Positions 1 to 7,691 are shown, counted from the first letter of the stretch. The stretch is 50,969 bases of DNA from Lachnospiraceae bacterium (GCA_024692905.1 JAILLY010000051.1:1-50969), one strand, 5' to 3'. Notes: generated by a model from the letters alone, not told the origin. A program made the numbers and translations.

Positions 1-177
1 CATCCTAAGATTCTGTTCCTTCTTCTCGGGCTCATCCATGTACAATATGCTTGCAGCTATCTGCTCTGCTGTTGTGGTCTTTCCACACCACTTGGGTCCT
101 TCGATCAGAACTGCTCCGGCGCTTTTCAGTTTTCTTTCCAAAAGGCTGTCAGCAACCCTCTTCTTATAATCATCCAT
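1..177 (-). CDS. AAA-family ATP-binding protein, N-terminal part only
   Basis: The first 59 codons of a gene that runs off the low-coordinate edge. The translation begins MDDYKKRVADSLLE and contains a Walker A loop, GPKWCGKTT (residues 27-35), followed by a strand ending in LYMDEP. This arrangement, a short amphipathic helix, then a P-loop with a tryptophan, is that of the prokaryotic ATP-binding proteins that carry a DUF4143 domain at the C-terminus; that second domain lies outside the window, so the family is an inference. The ATG at 177 is preceded by AGGGAA about 10 nt upstream, an acceptable ribosome site. Upstream lie a possible extended -10 (TGATATAGT) and three 23-bp-spaced direct repeats that may be a binding site. 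The biological role of this ATPase family is poorly known. Nothing in the visible part suggests it is broken. Confidence 0.75.
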   Translation of the reverse strand, partial: MDDYKKRVADSLLERKLKSAGAVLIEGPKWCGKTTTAEQIAASILYMDEPEKKEQNLRM

Positions 178-230
178 AGAATTATTATTCCCTGTTCCCT
201 ATTTTCTATACAACAACTATATCATATATT

Positions 231-290
231 CGGTTATTTGGCGATAATCCTTTCGGCTATTTGGCTATAAATTTTTCGGTTATCCGGCAT
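231..290. repeat. Three direct repeats with 23-bp period upstream of the ATPase gene
   Basis: CGGTTATTTGGC (231), CGGCTATTTGGC (254) and CGGTTATCCGGC (277) start exactly 23 bp apart and are each preceded by TT or TTT. They lie just upstream of the likely promoter of the minus-strand ATPase gene at 1-177. Regular spacing near two helical turns suggests a protein-binding array; the protein is unknown. Confidence 0.55.
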
Positions 291-373
291 TAACTGTAGT
301 ATCACTATGGTCGTCTTTTCATTATTGAACCATTTATGAATATTCCATACTATAAATAATGGTATTTCATACA

Positions 374-420
374 ATATCCCCATAGACATGATAATCTCAT
401 GTTTCATGGGGATATTTTTT
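374..420 (+). terminator. Hairpin followed by a T-run (plus strand), role unclear
   Basis: ATATCCCCAT at the left arm pairs with ATGGGGATAT at the right arm, with an inner ACATGA/TCATGT stem, and on the plus strand the hairpin is followed by TTTTTT. This looks like an intrinsic terminator for plus-strand transcription, but no plus-strand gene is visible upstream. It may block antisense transcription or be a structure in the leader of the minus-strand ATPase gene. The rest of 178-426 shows only the three repeats and a weak promoter. Confidence 0.35.
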
Positions 421-426
421 ACAAAT

Positions 427-460
427 TAAAAAGAGCAGGGGAAGCAATTCCTCTACTCTT
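427..460 (-). terminator. Intrinsic terminator of the small gene downstream of ssrA
   Basis: On the minus strand AGAGTAGAGGAA pairs with TTCCCCTGCTCT (two imperfect positions) across a TTGC loop and is followed by TTTTT. The stop codon TAG of the gene ending at 453 lies inside the left arm, so the terminator is built into the gene's 3' end. This supports the small gene being a true transcribed unit, or the end of an ssrA read-through transcript. Confidence 0.7.
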
Positions 461-731
461 CTGTATTCGCTATAAATCCTAAAGCCTTAAAAGCTTCTAA
501 TACCGCCAGTTCCTTTTTACTCTTAAGTTTAGGAACTATCTTGGCTGCACCGGGATCCAGCTTATCAGCCCCGCACTTATCCCTGACGGAACAAACACTT
601 GATTTGCTGATATCAAGCCCATATGACCTCTTAACCCACTTTCTAACGCCTCCGATTGATAGCGAATACGTATTCTGCCATTTTTCGGACTCCGTCTCAA
701 ATGGGTTACGAAAACCACAAATTAGGTACAT
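453..731 (-). CDS. Small hypothetical protein, basic, 92 residues
   Basis: I do not recognise the family. From the ATG at 731 the protein starts MYLICGFRNPFETESEK and continues with a serine/tryptophan-rich stretch (SIGGVRKWVKRSYGLDIS), a short helical segment and a KSKKELAVLEAFKALGF tail, which looks like real globular sequence with alternating hydrophobic positions. The reading frame stays open further upstream, but that part is the 3' half of tmRNA read as codons and should not be annotated as protein. The only ribosome site, AAGGTG, is about 12 nt from the ATG and sits inside a strong hairpin. A terminator overlaps the stop codon. It could be a remnant of something inserted next to ssrA, or a real small protein that is translationally gated. 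Confidence that it is made is moderate. Confidence 0.5.
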   Translation of the reverse strand: MYLICGFRNPFETESEKWQNTYSLSIGGVRKWVKRSYGLDISKSSVCSVRDKCGADKLDPGAAKIVPKLKSKKELAVLEAFKALGFIANTEE

Positions 732-732
732 T

Positions 733-775
733 CGTGTTTTGAACACCTTAATGGACAGGTGTTCGTCAAAACACG
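733..775 (-). repeat. Strong hairpin between tmRNA 3' end and the small gene
   Basis: On the minus strand CGTGTTTTGACGAACACC pairs with GGTGTTCAAAACACG: 15 base pairs with a 3-nt bulge and a 10-nt loop. It starts 7 nt after the tmRNA 3' end and stops 2 nt before the ATG of the small gene, taking up most of its AAGGTG ribosome site. No T-run follows, so it is not a classical terminator. Confidence 0.6.
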
Positions 776-781
776 GTATAG

Positions 782-1126
782 TGGACCTGGGGGGAGTTGA
801 ACCCCCGTCCGAAAGCTCTTTCATTAAGACTTCTCCCATCACAGTCATTGTTTGTTTATTCCCGCGCCGTAACGCCCAATGACAGGCAAAACGCCACGGT
901 AGCTTCATAGGTTCTCTTACGGCCTCAAAGCTTTGGCCGGAAGGTTCCCCGCCTCTTTGATGCCCTTACCCCGCGCAGCGGGAGACCCGGGAAGGACAAG
1001 CAGCAACTAGGCTGCTAATGCTAAATTGGGTTTAGCGTTTATATTTAGTTTCCCCTTTTTAACGTGGAATGGGACCACGGATGGCTATCCTAACTTCCAA
1101 ACCCCCGTCGAAACCGGTACAAGCCC
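782..1126 (-). ncRNA. ssrA: Transfer-messenger RNA (tmRNA)
   Basis: tmRNA rescues ribosomes stalled on mRNA lacking a stop codon and tags the nascent chain for proteolysis. The 5' end GGGCTTGTACCGGTTTCGACGG... carries the conserved GGTTTCGACGGGG block, and the 3' end has the T-arm GGGGGTTCAACTCCCCC. The acceptor pairs GGGCTTG (5') with CAGGTCC (3'), including two wobble pairs. The tag reading frame lies at 1007-1036. Genomic sequence after the discriminator A is CTA instead of CCA, so CCA must be added after trimming. A near-consensus promoter sits directly upstream, and smpB, the obligate protein partner, is the neighbouring gene. The 5' end lies 13 nt past the -10 box, so the primary transcript is probably trimmed by RNase P. 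Confidence 0.97.
1007..1036 (-). other. tmRNA tag-peptide reading frame
   Basis: Within ssrA the codons GCT AAA CCC AAT TTA GCA TTA GCA GCC are followed by TAG, giving the tag AKPNLALAA. The resume codon could be the GCT or the AAC just before it. The hydrophobic LALAA end is the usual degradation signal read by ClpXP-type proteases. Confidence 0.85.
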
Positions 1127-1139
1127 GTTTGATGAGATA

Positions 1140-1168
1140 ATTATATCTGCATCCATATCTTAAGTCAA
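1140..1168 (-). promoter_or_regulatory. Promoter of ssrA
   Basis: On the minus strand TTGACT (1163-1168) and TATAAT (1140-1145) are separated by exactly 17 bp, upstream of the tmRNA 5' end at 1126. It lies just behind smpB, so tmRNA is transcribed on its own as well as possibly by read-through. Confidence 0.85.
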
Positions 1169-1204
1169 ACCGTCCTGCCGTATATATCGGCAACTTGCGG
1201 CTGA

Positions 1205-1675
1205 TCATAAGTTCCTTACCTTAAACTCACGCTCCGCTTCACGCTTCATATCCTTCTTCGCGATATCCTGTCTCTTATCGTACAGTTTCTTTCCCTTGGC
1301 AAGCCCTATCTCAACCTTGCAAAGGCTGCCTTTAAGATAAACCTGAAGCGGAACGAGCGTATATCCCTTTTCGGTGATCTTACCTCCAAGCTTCCTTATC
1401 TCCTGCCTGTGCAGAAGAAGCTTGCGGGTCCTTAACGGATCCTTATTGAAGATATTGCCCTTCTCGTAAGGGCTTATATGCATCCCGACGATAAACACCT
1501 CACCGTTCTCGATCCGGATATATGACTCCTTGATGCTGCACTTGCCCATCCTGAGTGACTTTATCTCGGTTCCGAACAGCGAGATGCCGGCCTCATACTT
1601 ATCTTCTATGAAGTAATCATGGTAGGCTTTCTTATTATTTGCTATCAGTTTGAATGATGTTTTATCCTTAGGCAT
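1205..1675 (-). CDS. smpB: SsrA-binding protein SmpB
   Basis: SmpB binds the tRNA-like part of tmRNA and carries it to the stalled ribosome. The 156-residue protein has the usual family length and shows the hallmark segments [23 protein letters not shown] near the N-terminus (quoted in part: [19 protein letters not shown]), [16 protein letters not shown], and HISPYEKGN, and it ends in a basic tail ([20 protein letters not shown]) that enters the decoding channel. It starts 13 nt after the stop of rnr and is followed by ssrA, so RNase R, SmpB and tmRNA form one functional cluster. The start ATG at 1675 agrees with the family N-terminus. Confidence 0.97.
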   Translation of the reverse strand: MPKDKTSFKLIANNKKAYHDYFIEDKYEAGISLFGTEIKSLRMGKCSIKESYIRIENGEVFIVGMHISPYEKGNIFNKDPLRTRKLLLHRQEIRKLGGKITEKGYTLVPLQVYLKGSLCKVEIGLAKGKKLYDKRQDIAKKDMKREAEREFKVRNL

Positions 1676-1688
1676 GGCTTCACCTTAT

Positions 1689-3686
1689 TCATACAAGATC
1701 AAAATCAACGGCCCTGATCGACATATCAACACCGGTCACGCATATGTTCACTTCCTGTCCGAGCACATATCGTTTTCCGGTCCGCGTGCCTTTAAGTTCG
1801 TATCTGTCAGGGTCAAAGACATAGTAATCGCCCGGCAGCCTTGAAATATGGACGAGGCCTTCGACCGTGTTCTCAAGTTCAACATATATACCCCAGTCCG
1901 TCACACCGGATATTATACCGGGGAAAACCTCACCTATATGGTCCTGCATGTACTCAGCCTTCTTGAGTTTATCGGTCTCGCGCTCCGCTTCCTGCGCAAG
2001 CCTCTCGCGGGACGACGAACGTGATGCCACCGCGGGAAGTGCCTTGCGGTAATGCGATATACGTTCATCCTTAGGTTTCTTGTCAAGGCTTTCCTTTATT
2101 ATCCTGTGTATCTGAAGATCCGGATAACGCCTTATCGGTGATGTAAAATGACAGTAATACCTGCATGCCAGGCCGTAATGTCCGGTGCATTCGGTCGAAT
2201 ATCCGGCTCTTTGCATGGAGCGCAGAGCAAGCGAGCTTATCACCGCCTCCTGCGGGGTTCCCTTCACCTTCTCAAGCAGCTTCCTTATCTCCTTGGGGGA
2301 AACCCGGTCATCCCGGGTCTTAAGGCTTAATCCGAAACTGCGGATGAACATATTTAAGCCCTCAAGCTTCTCGGCGTCGGGGTATTCATGCACCCTGTAA
2401 ACAAACGGTATCCCCTTCTTAAAGAAGTGTTCGGCGATCGTCTCGTTAGCTGCCAGCATGAAATCCTCTATGAGCATGGTCGCCCTGTTCCGCTCATGCG
2501 GCATTATGTCAACCACTTCTCCGCCTTTGCCGACAACGATCTTCGTTTCCTTAAGGTCAAAGTCAATCGCTCCGCGTTTGCGGCGCTTCTCCCTGAGTAT
2601 TCCCGCAAGTTCATCCATAAGAAGGAACATCGGCACAAGTTCCTTATATTTTTTTATAAGCTTCTTATCATTATCCTCTATTATACCGTTGACGTCAGTA
2701 TATGTCATCCTTGCATTTGTCCGGATCACGCTCTTTGCTATCTTATGTCCGATCAGTTCACCCGATCCGTCGAACGTCATGATGCAGCTTAAAGCCAGCC
2801 TGTCCACTCCGCCGTTTAAGGAACATATCCCGTTGCTCAAGCGGTGCGGAAGCATCGGTATGACTCTGTCTGCAAGATAAACGCTGGTTCCTCTCTTCAG
2901 CGCTTCCTTATCGATGGCCGAGCCTTCCCTGACATAATGCGTCACATCCGCGATATGCACTCCGAGAACGTATTTATCGCCTTCCATGGAGAGGCTTACC
3001 GCATCATCGAGATCCTTGGCCTCCTCGGAATCGATCGTCACCATCATAACATCCCGAAGGTCAAGGCGTCCCTTAAGTTCGGATGGATCGACCTCATCCG
3101 GGACCTTCTCCGCCTGCTTAAGCACCTTTTCGGGGAAACGGTCGGGAAGTCCGTACGCACGCACTATCGAAAGCACGTCAACTCCGGGATCGTTCTCATG
3201 ACCGAGTATCTCGATGATCCTTCCTTCGGGACTCTTTACCCCCCGGCCCGTATCGGTAAGTTCAACCACGACCTTATGGCCGTCCATCGCTCCCATCGAC
3301 CTCTCTACAGGGATGAATATATCACGGGTGAGCTTTCTGTCATCGGGAACGACAAATCCATAGTGGATCTTCTCTTTTTGAAAGGTACCGACGATGAGCG
3401 CGGGTGACTGTTCCGATAAGGATGCTGCACCCGGATCGTCTTCCGCAAGTGAATACTTCCCGCGTTTTGATATCTCAATACGACCTTCACTTAACAGGCT
3501 TATGAGTATCTCATGCAGTTCCTCCCTGTCCTTCTTACTGACCCCGAGCAGCATGGCCAGTTCCTTCTCCTTCATGGGGGCGTACTTTTTTTCACCCATC
3601 AAACGAAGGAGCATCTGCTTTCTGCTGTCTGTTTTATTTCTGCTGTCTGTTTTATTTCTTTTTATGTTTTTATTCTTATTCTTCAT
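1689..3686 (-). CDS. rnr: Ribonuclease R (3'-5' exoribonuclease)
   Basis: RNase R degrades structured RNA from the 3' end and removes non-stop mRNA freed by tmRNA. In order the protein has a basic N-terminus, a winged-helix region, cold-shock domains, the RNB catalytic domain with the metal-binding motif IDSEEAKDLDDAVS, the RNB signature HFTSPIRRYPDLQIHR, and a C-terminal S1 domain (GIISGVTDWGIYVELENTVEG). I place the start at the ATG at 3686, preceded by GAGG sites; the open frame reaches 3737 but that extension has no homology character. Length 665 residues is slightly short for the family but all catalytic blocks are present. Near the N-terminus the hexapeptide NKTDSR is duplicated (a small DNA direct repeat). 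A terminator lies between secG and this gene, and smpB follows after 13 nt. Confidence 0.95.
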   Translation of the reverse strand: MKNKNKNIKRNKTDSRNKTDSRKQMLLRLMGEKKYAPMKEKELAMLLGVSKKDREELHEILISLLSEGRIEISKRGKYSLAEDDPGAASLSEQSPALIVGTFQKEKIHYGFVVPDDRKLTRDIFIPVERSMGAMDGHKVVVELTDTGRGVKSPEGRIIEILGHENDPGVDVLSIVRAYGLPDRFPEKVLKQAEKVPDEVDPSELKGRLDLRDVMMVTIDSEEAKDLDDAVSLSMEGDKYVLGVHIADVTHYVREGSAIDKEALKRGTSVYLADRVIPMLPHRLSNGICSLNGGVDRLALSCIMTFDGSGELIGHKIAKSVIRTNARMTYTDVNGIIEDNDKKLIKKYKELVPMFLLMDELAGILREKRRKRGAIDFDLKETKIVVGKGGEVVDIMPHERNRATMLIEDFMLAANETIAEHFFKKGIPFVYRVHEYPDAEKLEGLNMFIRSFGLSLKTRDDRVSPKEIRKLLEKVKGTPQEAVISSLALRSMQRAGYSTECTGHYGLACRYYCHFTSPIRRYPDLQIHRIIKESLDKKPKDERISHYRKALPAVASRSSSRERLAQEAERETDKLKKAEYMQDHIGEVFPGIISGVTDWGIYVELENTVEGLVHISRLPGDYYVFDPDRYELKGTRTGKRYVLGQEVNICVTGVDMSIRAVDFDLV

Positions 3687-3762
3687 TATCCTCAAATACC
3701 TCACTAAACATAAGAGGCCGGGACGATCACCGTTCATCCGGAAGAGTCACTTAAACCAAACC

Positions 3763-3793
3763 AAAAATGCCCCCAAGGCAACCTCAGGGGCAT
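3763..3793 (-). terminator. Intrinsic terminator of secG
   Basis: On the minus strand ATGCCCCTGAGG pairs with CCTTGGGGGCAT around a short loop and is followed by TTTTT. It lies 29 nt past the secG stop and before rnr, so rnr is transcribed by read-through or from a weak promoter I could not identify in 3687-3762. Confidence 0.8.
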
Positions 3794-3821
3794 CGGAAAT
3801 CCGGTAATGTTTAAGCATTCA

Positions 3822-4055
3822 TCAGAACCGCTTGATATTGAGCAATATTGCGACAAGTATGAATGCAACGGCAAGTACCCTCGTGATCATAACGAGCTTG
3901 CCTTCCATGGAACGTCCTTTATTCTTACCCCAATATGTCTCGGCCGCACCGCTTATCGCACCAAGTCCTGCGCTCTTGCCTTCCTGAGCAAGCACGATAA
4001 CCGAAAGTGCCAGGCATATAAGTATAAATACAACAGTTAATATCGTCCTTAACAT
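3822..4055 (-). CDS. secG: Preprotein translocase subunit SecG
   Basis: SecG is the small third subunit of the SecYEG channel and assists protein export. The 77-residue protein starts MLRTILTVVFILICLALSV, has two transmembrane helices (about residues 1-22 and 53-74) joined by a cytoplasmic loop carrying QEGKSAGLGAISGAAETYWG, which resembles the conserved SecG loop with its glycine-rich AGLG element and the YWGKNKGRSMEG segment. The ATG at 4055 has GGAGG six nt upstream; the open frame extends ten codons further without support. Position upstream of rnr-smpB-ssrA is a common gene order in Firmicutes. It has its own promoter and terminator. Confidence 0.93.
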   Translation of the reverse strand: MLRTILTVVFILICLALSVIVLAQEGKSAGLGAISGAAETYWGKNKGRSMEGKLVMITRVLAVAFILVAILLNIKRF

Positions 4056-4099
4056 ATCAATCCTCCATAGGCTCAAAGCCTGCATTTACGCGCTTAAAC

Positions 4100-4128
4100 A
4101 TGATAACACAGTTCATACGCGATTTCAA
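4100..4128 (-). promoter_or_regulatory. Promoter of secG
   Basis: TTGAAA (4123-4128) and TATCAT (4100-4105) on the minus strand are 17 bp apart, 45 nt upstream of the secG start and only a few bases behind the livF stop codon. Confidence 0.75.
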
Positions 4129-4135
4129 CACCTTT

Positions 4136-4843
4136 TTAACCGCCCAGATAGGCCTTACGCACGGAATCGTTATGGAGCAGTTCCTTACCCGTTCCGGATG
4201 TCACCACCCTGCCCGTTTCAAGTACATATCCTCTGGTCGCCACCGACAGGGCCATCTGTGCATTCTGCTCAACCAGCAGGATCGTGGTACCCTGTGAATT
4301 CAGGTGTTTTATCGTTTCGAATATCTGCTCGACAAGTATGGGAGCCAGGCCCATGGAAGGCTCATCAAGCATCAGTATCCTTGGTTTTGACATAAGCGCC
4401 CGTCCCATGGCAAGCATCTGCTGTTCACCGCCTGAAAGTGTACCGGCAACCTGTTTATATCTTTCCTTAAGTCTCGGGAACAGCTCATATACCTTATCAA
4501 GATCCGATGAAAGCGTGGATCCGTCCCCTGTATAGGCACCCATCTCAAGGTTCTCCCTTACCGTAAGTTGCTGGAATATCCTCCTGCCTTCAGGACACAG
4601 TGCCATTCCCTCGCTGACCATCTTATGAGCGGGAGTGCCTATCAGCGACTTGCCGTTTAACGTAACCTCACCCGAGCGGGGCTTAAGGAGCCCTGCGACA
4701 GTATTGAGCGTCGTGGACTTACCGGCTCCGTTTGCTCCGATAAGAGTCACTATCTCGCCCTCGTTTACTTCAAAGGATACACCCTTTATGGCATGGATGC
4801 TCCCGTAATATACATGCAGATCATTAACATTAAGAAGTGCCAT
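4136..4843 (-). CDS. livF: Branched-chain amino acid ABC transporter, ATP-binding protein LivF
   Basis: One of the two ATPases that power high-affinity import of leucine, isoleucine and valine. It shows Walker A GANGAGKST, the signature LSGGEQQ, Walker B RILMLDEPSMG, the LivF-typical NSQGTTILLVEQN switch-histidine region (glutamine/asparagine instead of histidine after LVEQ, as usual for LivF) and a length of 235 residues, normal for LivF. The ATG at 4843 follows AAGGAGGAGG with a six-nt spacer and overlaps the end region of livG by coupling. It is the last gene of the liv operon. A related function, such as urea or other amide import (Urt family), is possible because those ATPases are similar, but LivJ in the operon favours amino acids. 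Confidence 0.92.
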   Translation of the reverse strand: MALLNVNDLHVYYGSIHAIKGVSFEVNEGEIVTLIGANGAGKSTTLNTVAGLLKPRSGEVTLNGKSLIGTPAHKMVSEGMALCPEGRRIFQQLTVRENLEMGAYTGDGSTLSSDLDKVYELFPRLKERYKQVAGTLSGGEQQMLAMGRALMSKPRILMLDEPSMGLAPILVEQIFETIKHLNSQGTTILLVEQNAQMALSVATRGYVLETGRVVTSGTGKELLHNDSVRKAYLGG

Positions 4844-4844
4844 G

Positions 4845-5702
4845 TCAAGCCTCCTCCTTATCCTGCGTTGCACCGCTTCCGAGATAAGCTTCGATAACCT
4901 TGGGATTATTCTGGATATCGCTCGGCGTTCCCTTGGCTATTATCTCGCCGAAGTTGAGTACCGCGATACTCTCACATACGCCCATGACAAGATTCATGTC
5001 ATGCTCGATAAGAAGGATCGCTATCTTGAACTCATCCCTTATCTTTTCGATATTCTCCATAAGTTCGGAGGTCTCGGAAGGATTCATGCCTGCTGCCGGC
5101 TCGTCAAGAAGCAGGAGCTTGGGCCCGGTGGCAAGTGCGCGCACGATCTCAAGCCTTCTCTGCGCTCCGTACGGCAGTGACCCTGCTATATATCCGGCCA
5201 TTCCTTCCATGTCAAATATCTTAAGCAGTTCCATAGCCCTGTCATGTGCCTTCTTTTCCTCGCTCCAATACTTCGGGAGTCTGAAAACACCTGTCGGCAT
5301 ATGGTATTTGATACTATTATGTAAACCAATCTTTACATTGTCTTCAACAGTAAGCTTATCAAAAAGCCTGATATTCTGGAACGTCCTCGCGATACCTGCC
5401 TGATTGACCTGGATGGTGTTCATTCCATGCGTATCCCTGCCGTCAAGAAGTATGGTTCCCCTCGTAGGCTCATACACCTTGGTAAGAAGGTTGAATACCG
5501 TGGTCTTGCCGGCACCGTTTGGTCCGATAAGGCCCGATATCTCCGTGGGACTCATTCCTATATTAAAATCATTGACTGCCGTAAGGCCGCCGAAATCGAT
5601 ACCCAGATGCGATACCTCGAGCATCAGGGGCTTATCCTTATCCCTCTCGGGAACGAAATTAGGACTGGGAAGCTGAACCAGCTTGATATCCTTCTTGCTC
5701 AA
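4845..5702 (-). CDS. livG: Branched-chain amino acid ABC transporter, ATP-binding protein LivG
   Basis: The second ATPase of the transporter. Residues show Walker A GPNGAGKTT, a long insertion typical of LivG between Walker A and the signature (the NIRLFDKLTVEDNVKIGLH part), signature SLPYGAQRR, Walker B KLLLLDEPAAGMNP and the switch region LLIEHDMNLVM. Length 285 residues is slightly long because of an N-terminal extension (about 25 residues) before the first beta strand. The start is a TTG at 5702, immediately after the livM stop codon, with GGAGGGAG at the right distance, so translation is coupled to livM. No ATG upstream fits. Confidence 0.92.
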   Translation of the reverse strand: MSKKDIKLVQLPSPNFVPERDKDKPLMLEVSHLGIDFGGLTAVNDFNIGMSPTEISGLIGPNGAGKTTVFNLLTKVYEPTRGTILLDGRDTHGMNTIQVNQAGIARTFQNIRLFDKLTVEDNVKIGLHNSIKYHMPTGVFRLPKYWSEEKKAHDRAMELLKIFDMEGMAGYIAGSLPYGAQRRLEIVRALATGPKLLLLDEPAAGMNPSETSELMENIEKIRDEFKIAILLIEHDMNLVMGVCESIAVLNFGEIIAKGTPSDIQNNPKVIEAYLGSGATQDKEEA

Positions 5703-6770
5703 TCAAACTCCCTCCTTCCGTAATTTCCGCGCGATCGACTTAACATGACTGTTTATAAAGAACATTGCCTTCTCATTATTTGTAATGAGCATGACAAGGA
5801 TAAGAACGATCGCATATACGAGCATCCTGTAATCCCTGAACTGGCGGAGCAGCTCGGGAAGCACAGTCAGAAGCGCCGCAGCTATGATCGAACCCCTTAA
5901 GTTTCCGATACCGCCGAGTACAACGAACACGAGCACGAGGATCGAGGTATTGAAATCAAACTTCTTGGGAACGACCGTTGAGAAGTTAAGCGCATAAAGC
6001 GCACCGGCCGAACCGGCCATGGCGGCACTCGTAACGAAAGCCATCAGCTTATATTTGGTGACCGGGATACCGCATGCCTCTGCTGCTATCCGGTTATCCC
6101 TGATAGCGGCTATCGCGCGTCCGGGCCTTGAATTTACGAAATTCTGTATATAGAACAATACGAGCAGGATCAGTATTATACCGATAAAGAAGGTTGAAAG
6201 CTTGGTGATCCCGAGCGCTCCCATAGGTCCGGAAAGGATAGTCCTCCCGCCTGCTTCAAGATGGAGCGACGCCTCATCCTTAAGCGAAAAATGAAGCCCG
6301 TTTTTGTCTATACCGACATAAAGGCAGTTTAAGACATTCTTTATGATCTCGCCGAAAGCAAGAGTCACTATGGCAAGATAATCGCCCCTGAGCCTTAATA
6401 CCGGTATACCGATCACTATGCCTGCCAGCGCGGCAACAAAAGCTCCTATGATAAGTGCAAGTATAAGCCTTATAAGACCGTTTGGCACTGCGGAGGATAA
6501 ACTGTTTGCGGCAACCACTCCCGTAAATGCCCCGACGGACATAAATCCCGCATGTCCGAGGCTCAATTCACCCGAAATACCTACGACAAGGTTTAAGGAT
6601 AATGCCATTATGACATACGAACATATGGGAATTAGCTGGCCCTTTAACGAACTTCCGAGATTTCCCGTTGCTGAAAGGATCTGGAATATGATGAAAAATG
6701 CGATAACGATCCCGTAATTGATAAAGGATGCACGCGTCTGTTTGCTGACTTTCTTCTTCTGATTCTCCAA
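5703..6770 (-). CDS. livM: Branched-chain amino acid ABC transporter, permease LivM
   Basis: Membrane permease of the transporter, 355 residues with about ten hydrophobic helices. It carries the LivM/LivH-family segment GELSLGHAGFMSVGAF and the later GRAIAAIRDNRIAAEACGI loop, which contacts the ATPases. A TTG at 6770 is the likely start: AAGGAGG lies 8-9 nt upstream, and no ATG precedes the first hydrophobic helix. The gene starts 12 nt after livH ends and abuts livG, in line with translational coupling along the operon. Confidence 0.92.
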   Translation of the reverse strand: MENQKKKVSKQTRASFINYGIVIAFFIIFQILSATGNLGSSLKGQLIPICSYVIMALSLNLVVGISGELSLGHAGFMSVGAFTGVVAANSLSSAVPNGLIRLILALIIGAFVAALAGIVIGIPVLRLRGDYLAIVTLAFGEIIKNVLNCLYVGIDKNGLHFSLKDEASLHLEAGGRTILSGPMGALGITKLSTFFIGIILILLVLFYIQNFVNSRPGRAIAAIRDNRIAAEACGIPVTKYKLMAFVTSAAMAGSAGALYALNFSTVVPKKFDFNTSILVLVFVVLGGIGNLRGSIIAAALLTVLPELLRQFRDYRMLVYAIVLILVMLITNNEKAMFFINSHVKSIARKLRKEGV

Positions 6771-6782
6771 AACGGCACCTCC

Positions 6783-7652
6783 TTACACTTTCTCGGCCTG
6801 CTTCTTGCCGAGAAGTCCGGTAGGCTTCACGATAAGAACGATAATGAGTACGGCGAACACGATCGCATCGCTTAGCTGGGTAGAGATATAAGCCTTGGCA
6901 AATATCTCGATTATGCCAAGAAGGATACCTCCGAGCATCGCTCCCGGAATGGAGCCTATCCCGCCGAATACGGCAGCCGTGAAGGCCTTGATGCCGGGCA
7001 TCGCTCCTGTCGTAGGCATGAGCGTCGGATATGCCGAGCACAGCAGCACGCCTGCTATGGCTGCCAGTCCCGAACCGATGGCGAAAGTCATCGAGATCGT
7101 TGCATTGACATTTATGCCCATAAGCTGCGCCGCGCCCTTATCCTCGGAAACGGCACGCATTGCCTTACCGAGCTTGGTACGGGTCGTAAAGGCCGTAAGT
7201 GCGATCATAATAACGATACATGCGATGATCGTAACTATCGCTACGGATGATATCTGGATATCTCCTATGACTATTCCGGGAAGATTTACCATATTCGGGA
7301 AAGCCTTGGGATTCGAAGACCAGATGAGCAGTGCGGCGTTCTGGAGGAAATAAGACACACCGATCGCGGTTATAAGGACCGCAAGCGAACTCGCATCACG
7401 CAGGGGCTTATATGCCAGCCGTTCGATCACTATGCCAAGCATCGTACATACGACTATGGCAAAGAGAACGGAGGGTATCACCGGCCAGCCGAGATATGCC
7501 GATGAACAAAAAGCCATATAACCTCCTATCATTATAACGTCTCCGTGTGCGAAGTTAAGCATCTTGGCAATACCGTATACCATGGTATACCCAAGGGCTA
7601 TTATCGCATATACACTTCCCAGACTGATTCCGTTTATAAAATACGATAACAT
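6783..7652 (-). CDS. livH: Branched-chain amino acid ABC transporter, permease LivH
   Basis: The other permease, 289 residues and very hydrophobic. It begins MLSYFINGISLGSVYAIIALG, then GYTMVYGIAKMLNFAHGDV, the standard opening of LivH with the NFAHGD element, and has the GKAMRAVSEDKGAAQLMGIN loop that docks to the ATPase. The ATG at 7652 follows CAGGAGG. It is separated from livJ by 87 nt that contain a stable hairpin, which may lower expression of the membrane parts relative to the binding protein. Confidence 0.93.
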   Translation of the reverse strand: MLSYFINGISLGSVYAIIALGYTMVYGIAKMLNFAHGDVIMIGGYMAFCSSAYLGWPVIPSVLFAIVVCTMLGIVIERLAYKPLRDASSLAVLITAIGVSYFLQNAALLIWSSNPKAFPNMVNLPGIVIGDIQISSVAIVTIIACIVIMIALTAFTTRTKLGKAMRAVSEDKGAAQLMGINVNATISMTFAIGSGLAAIAGVLLCSAYPTLMPTTGAMPGIKAFTAAVFGGIGSIPGAMLGGILLGIIEIFAKAYISTQLSDAIVFAVLIIVLIVKPTGLLGKKQAEKV

Positions 7653-7691
7653 AATACCTCCTGATGTTCGTCATGTATTGGGATATGTTTA

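Noticed and set aside
732-908. N-terminal 59 codons of the long frame 453-908
   Set aside because: They are the 3' half of tmRNA read as codons, including its T-arm, so they are not protein.
3687-3737. Upstream extension of RNase R to 3737
   Set aside because: Extra residues do not resemble the family and the ATG at 3686 has the better ribosome site.
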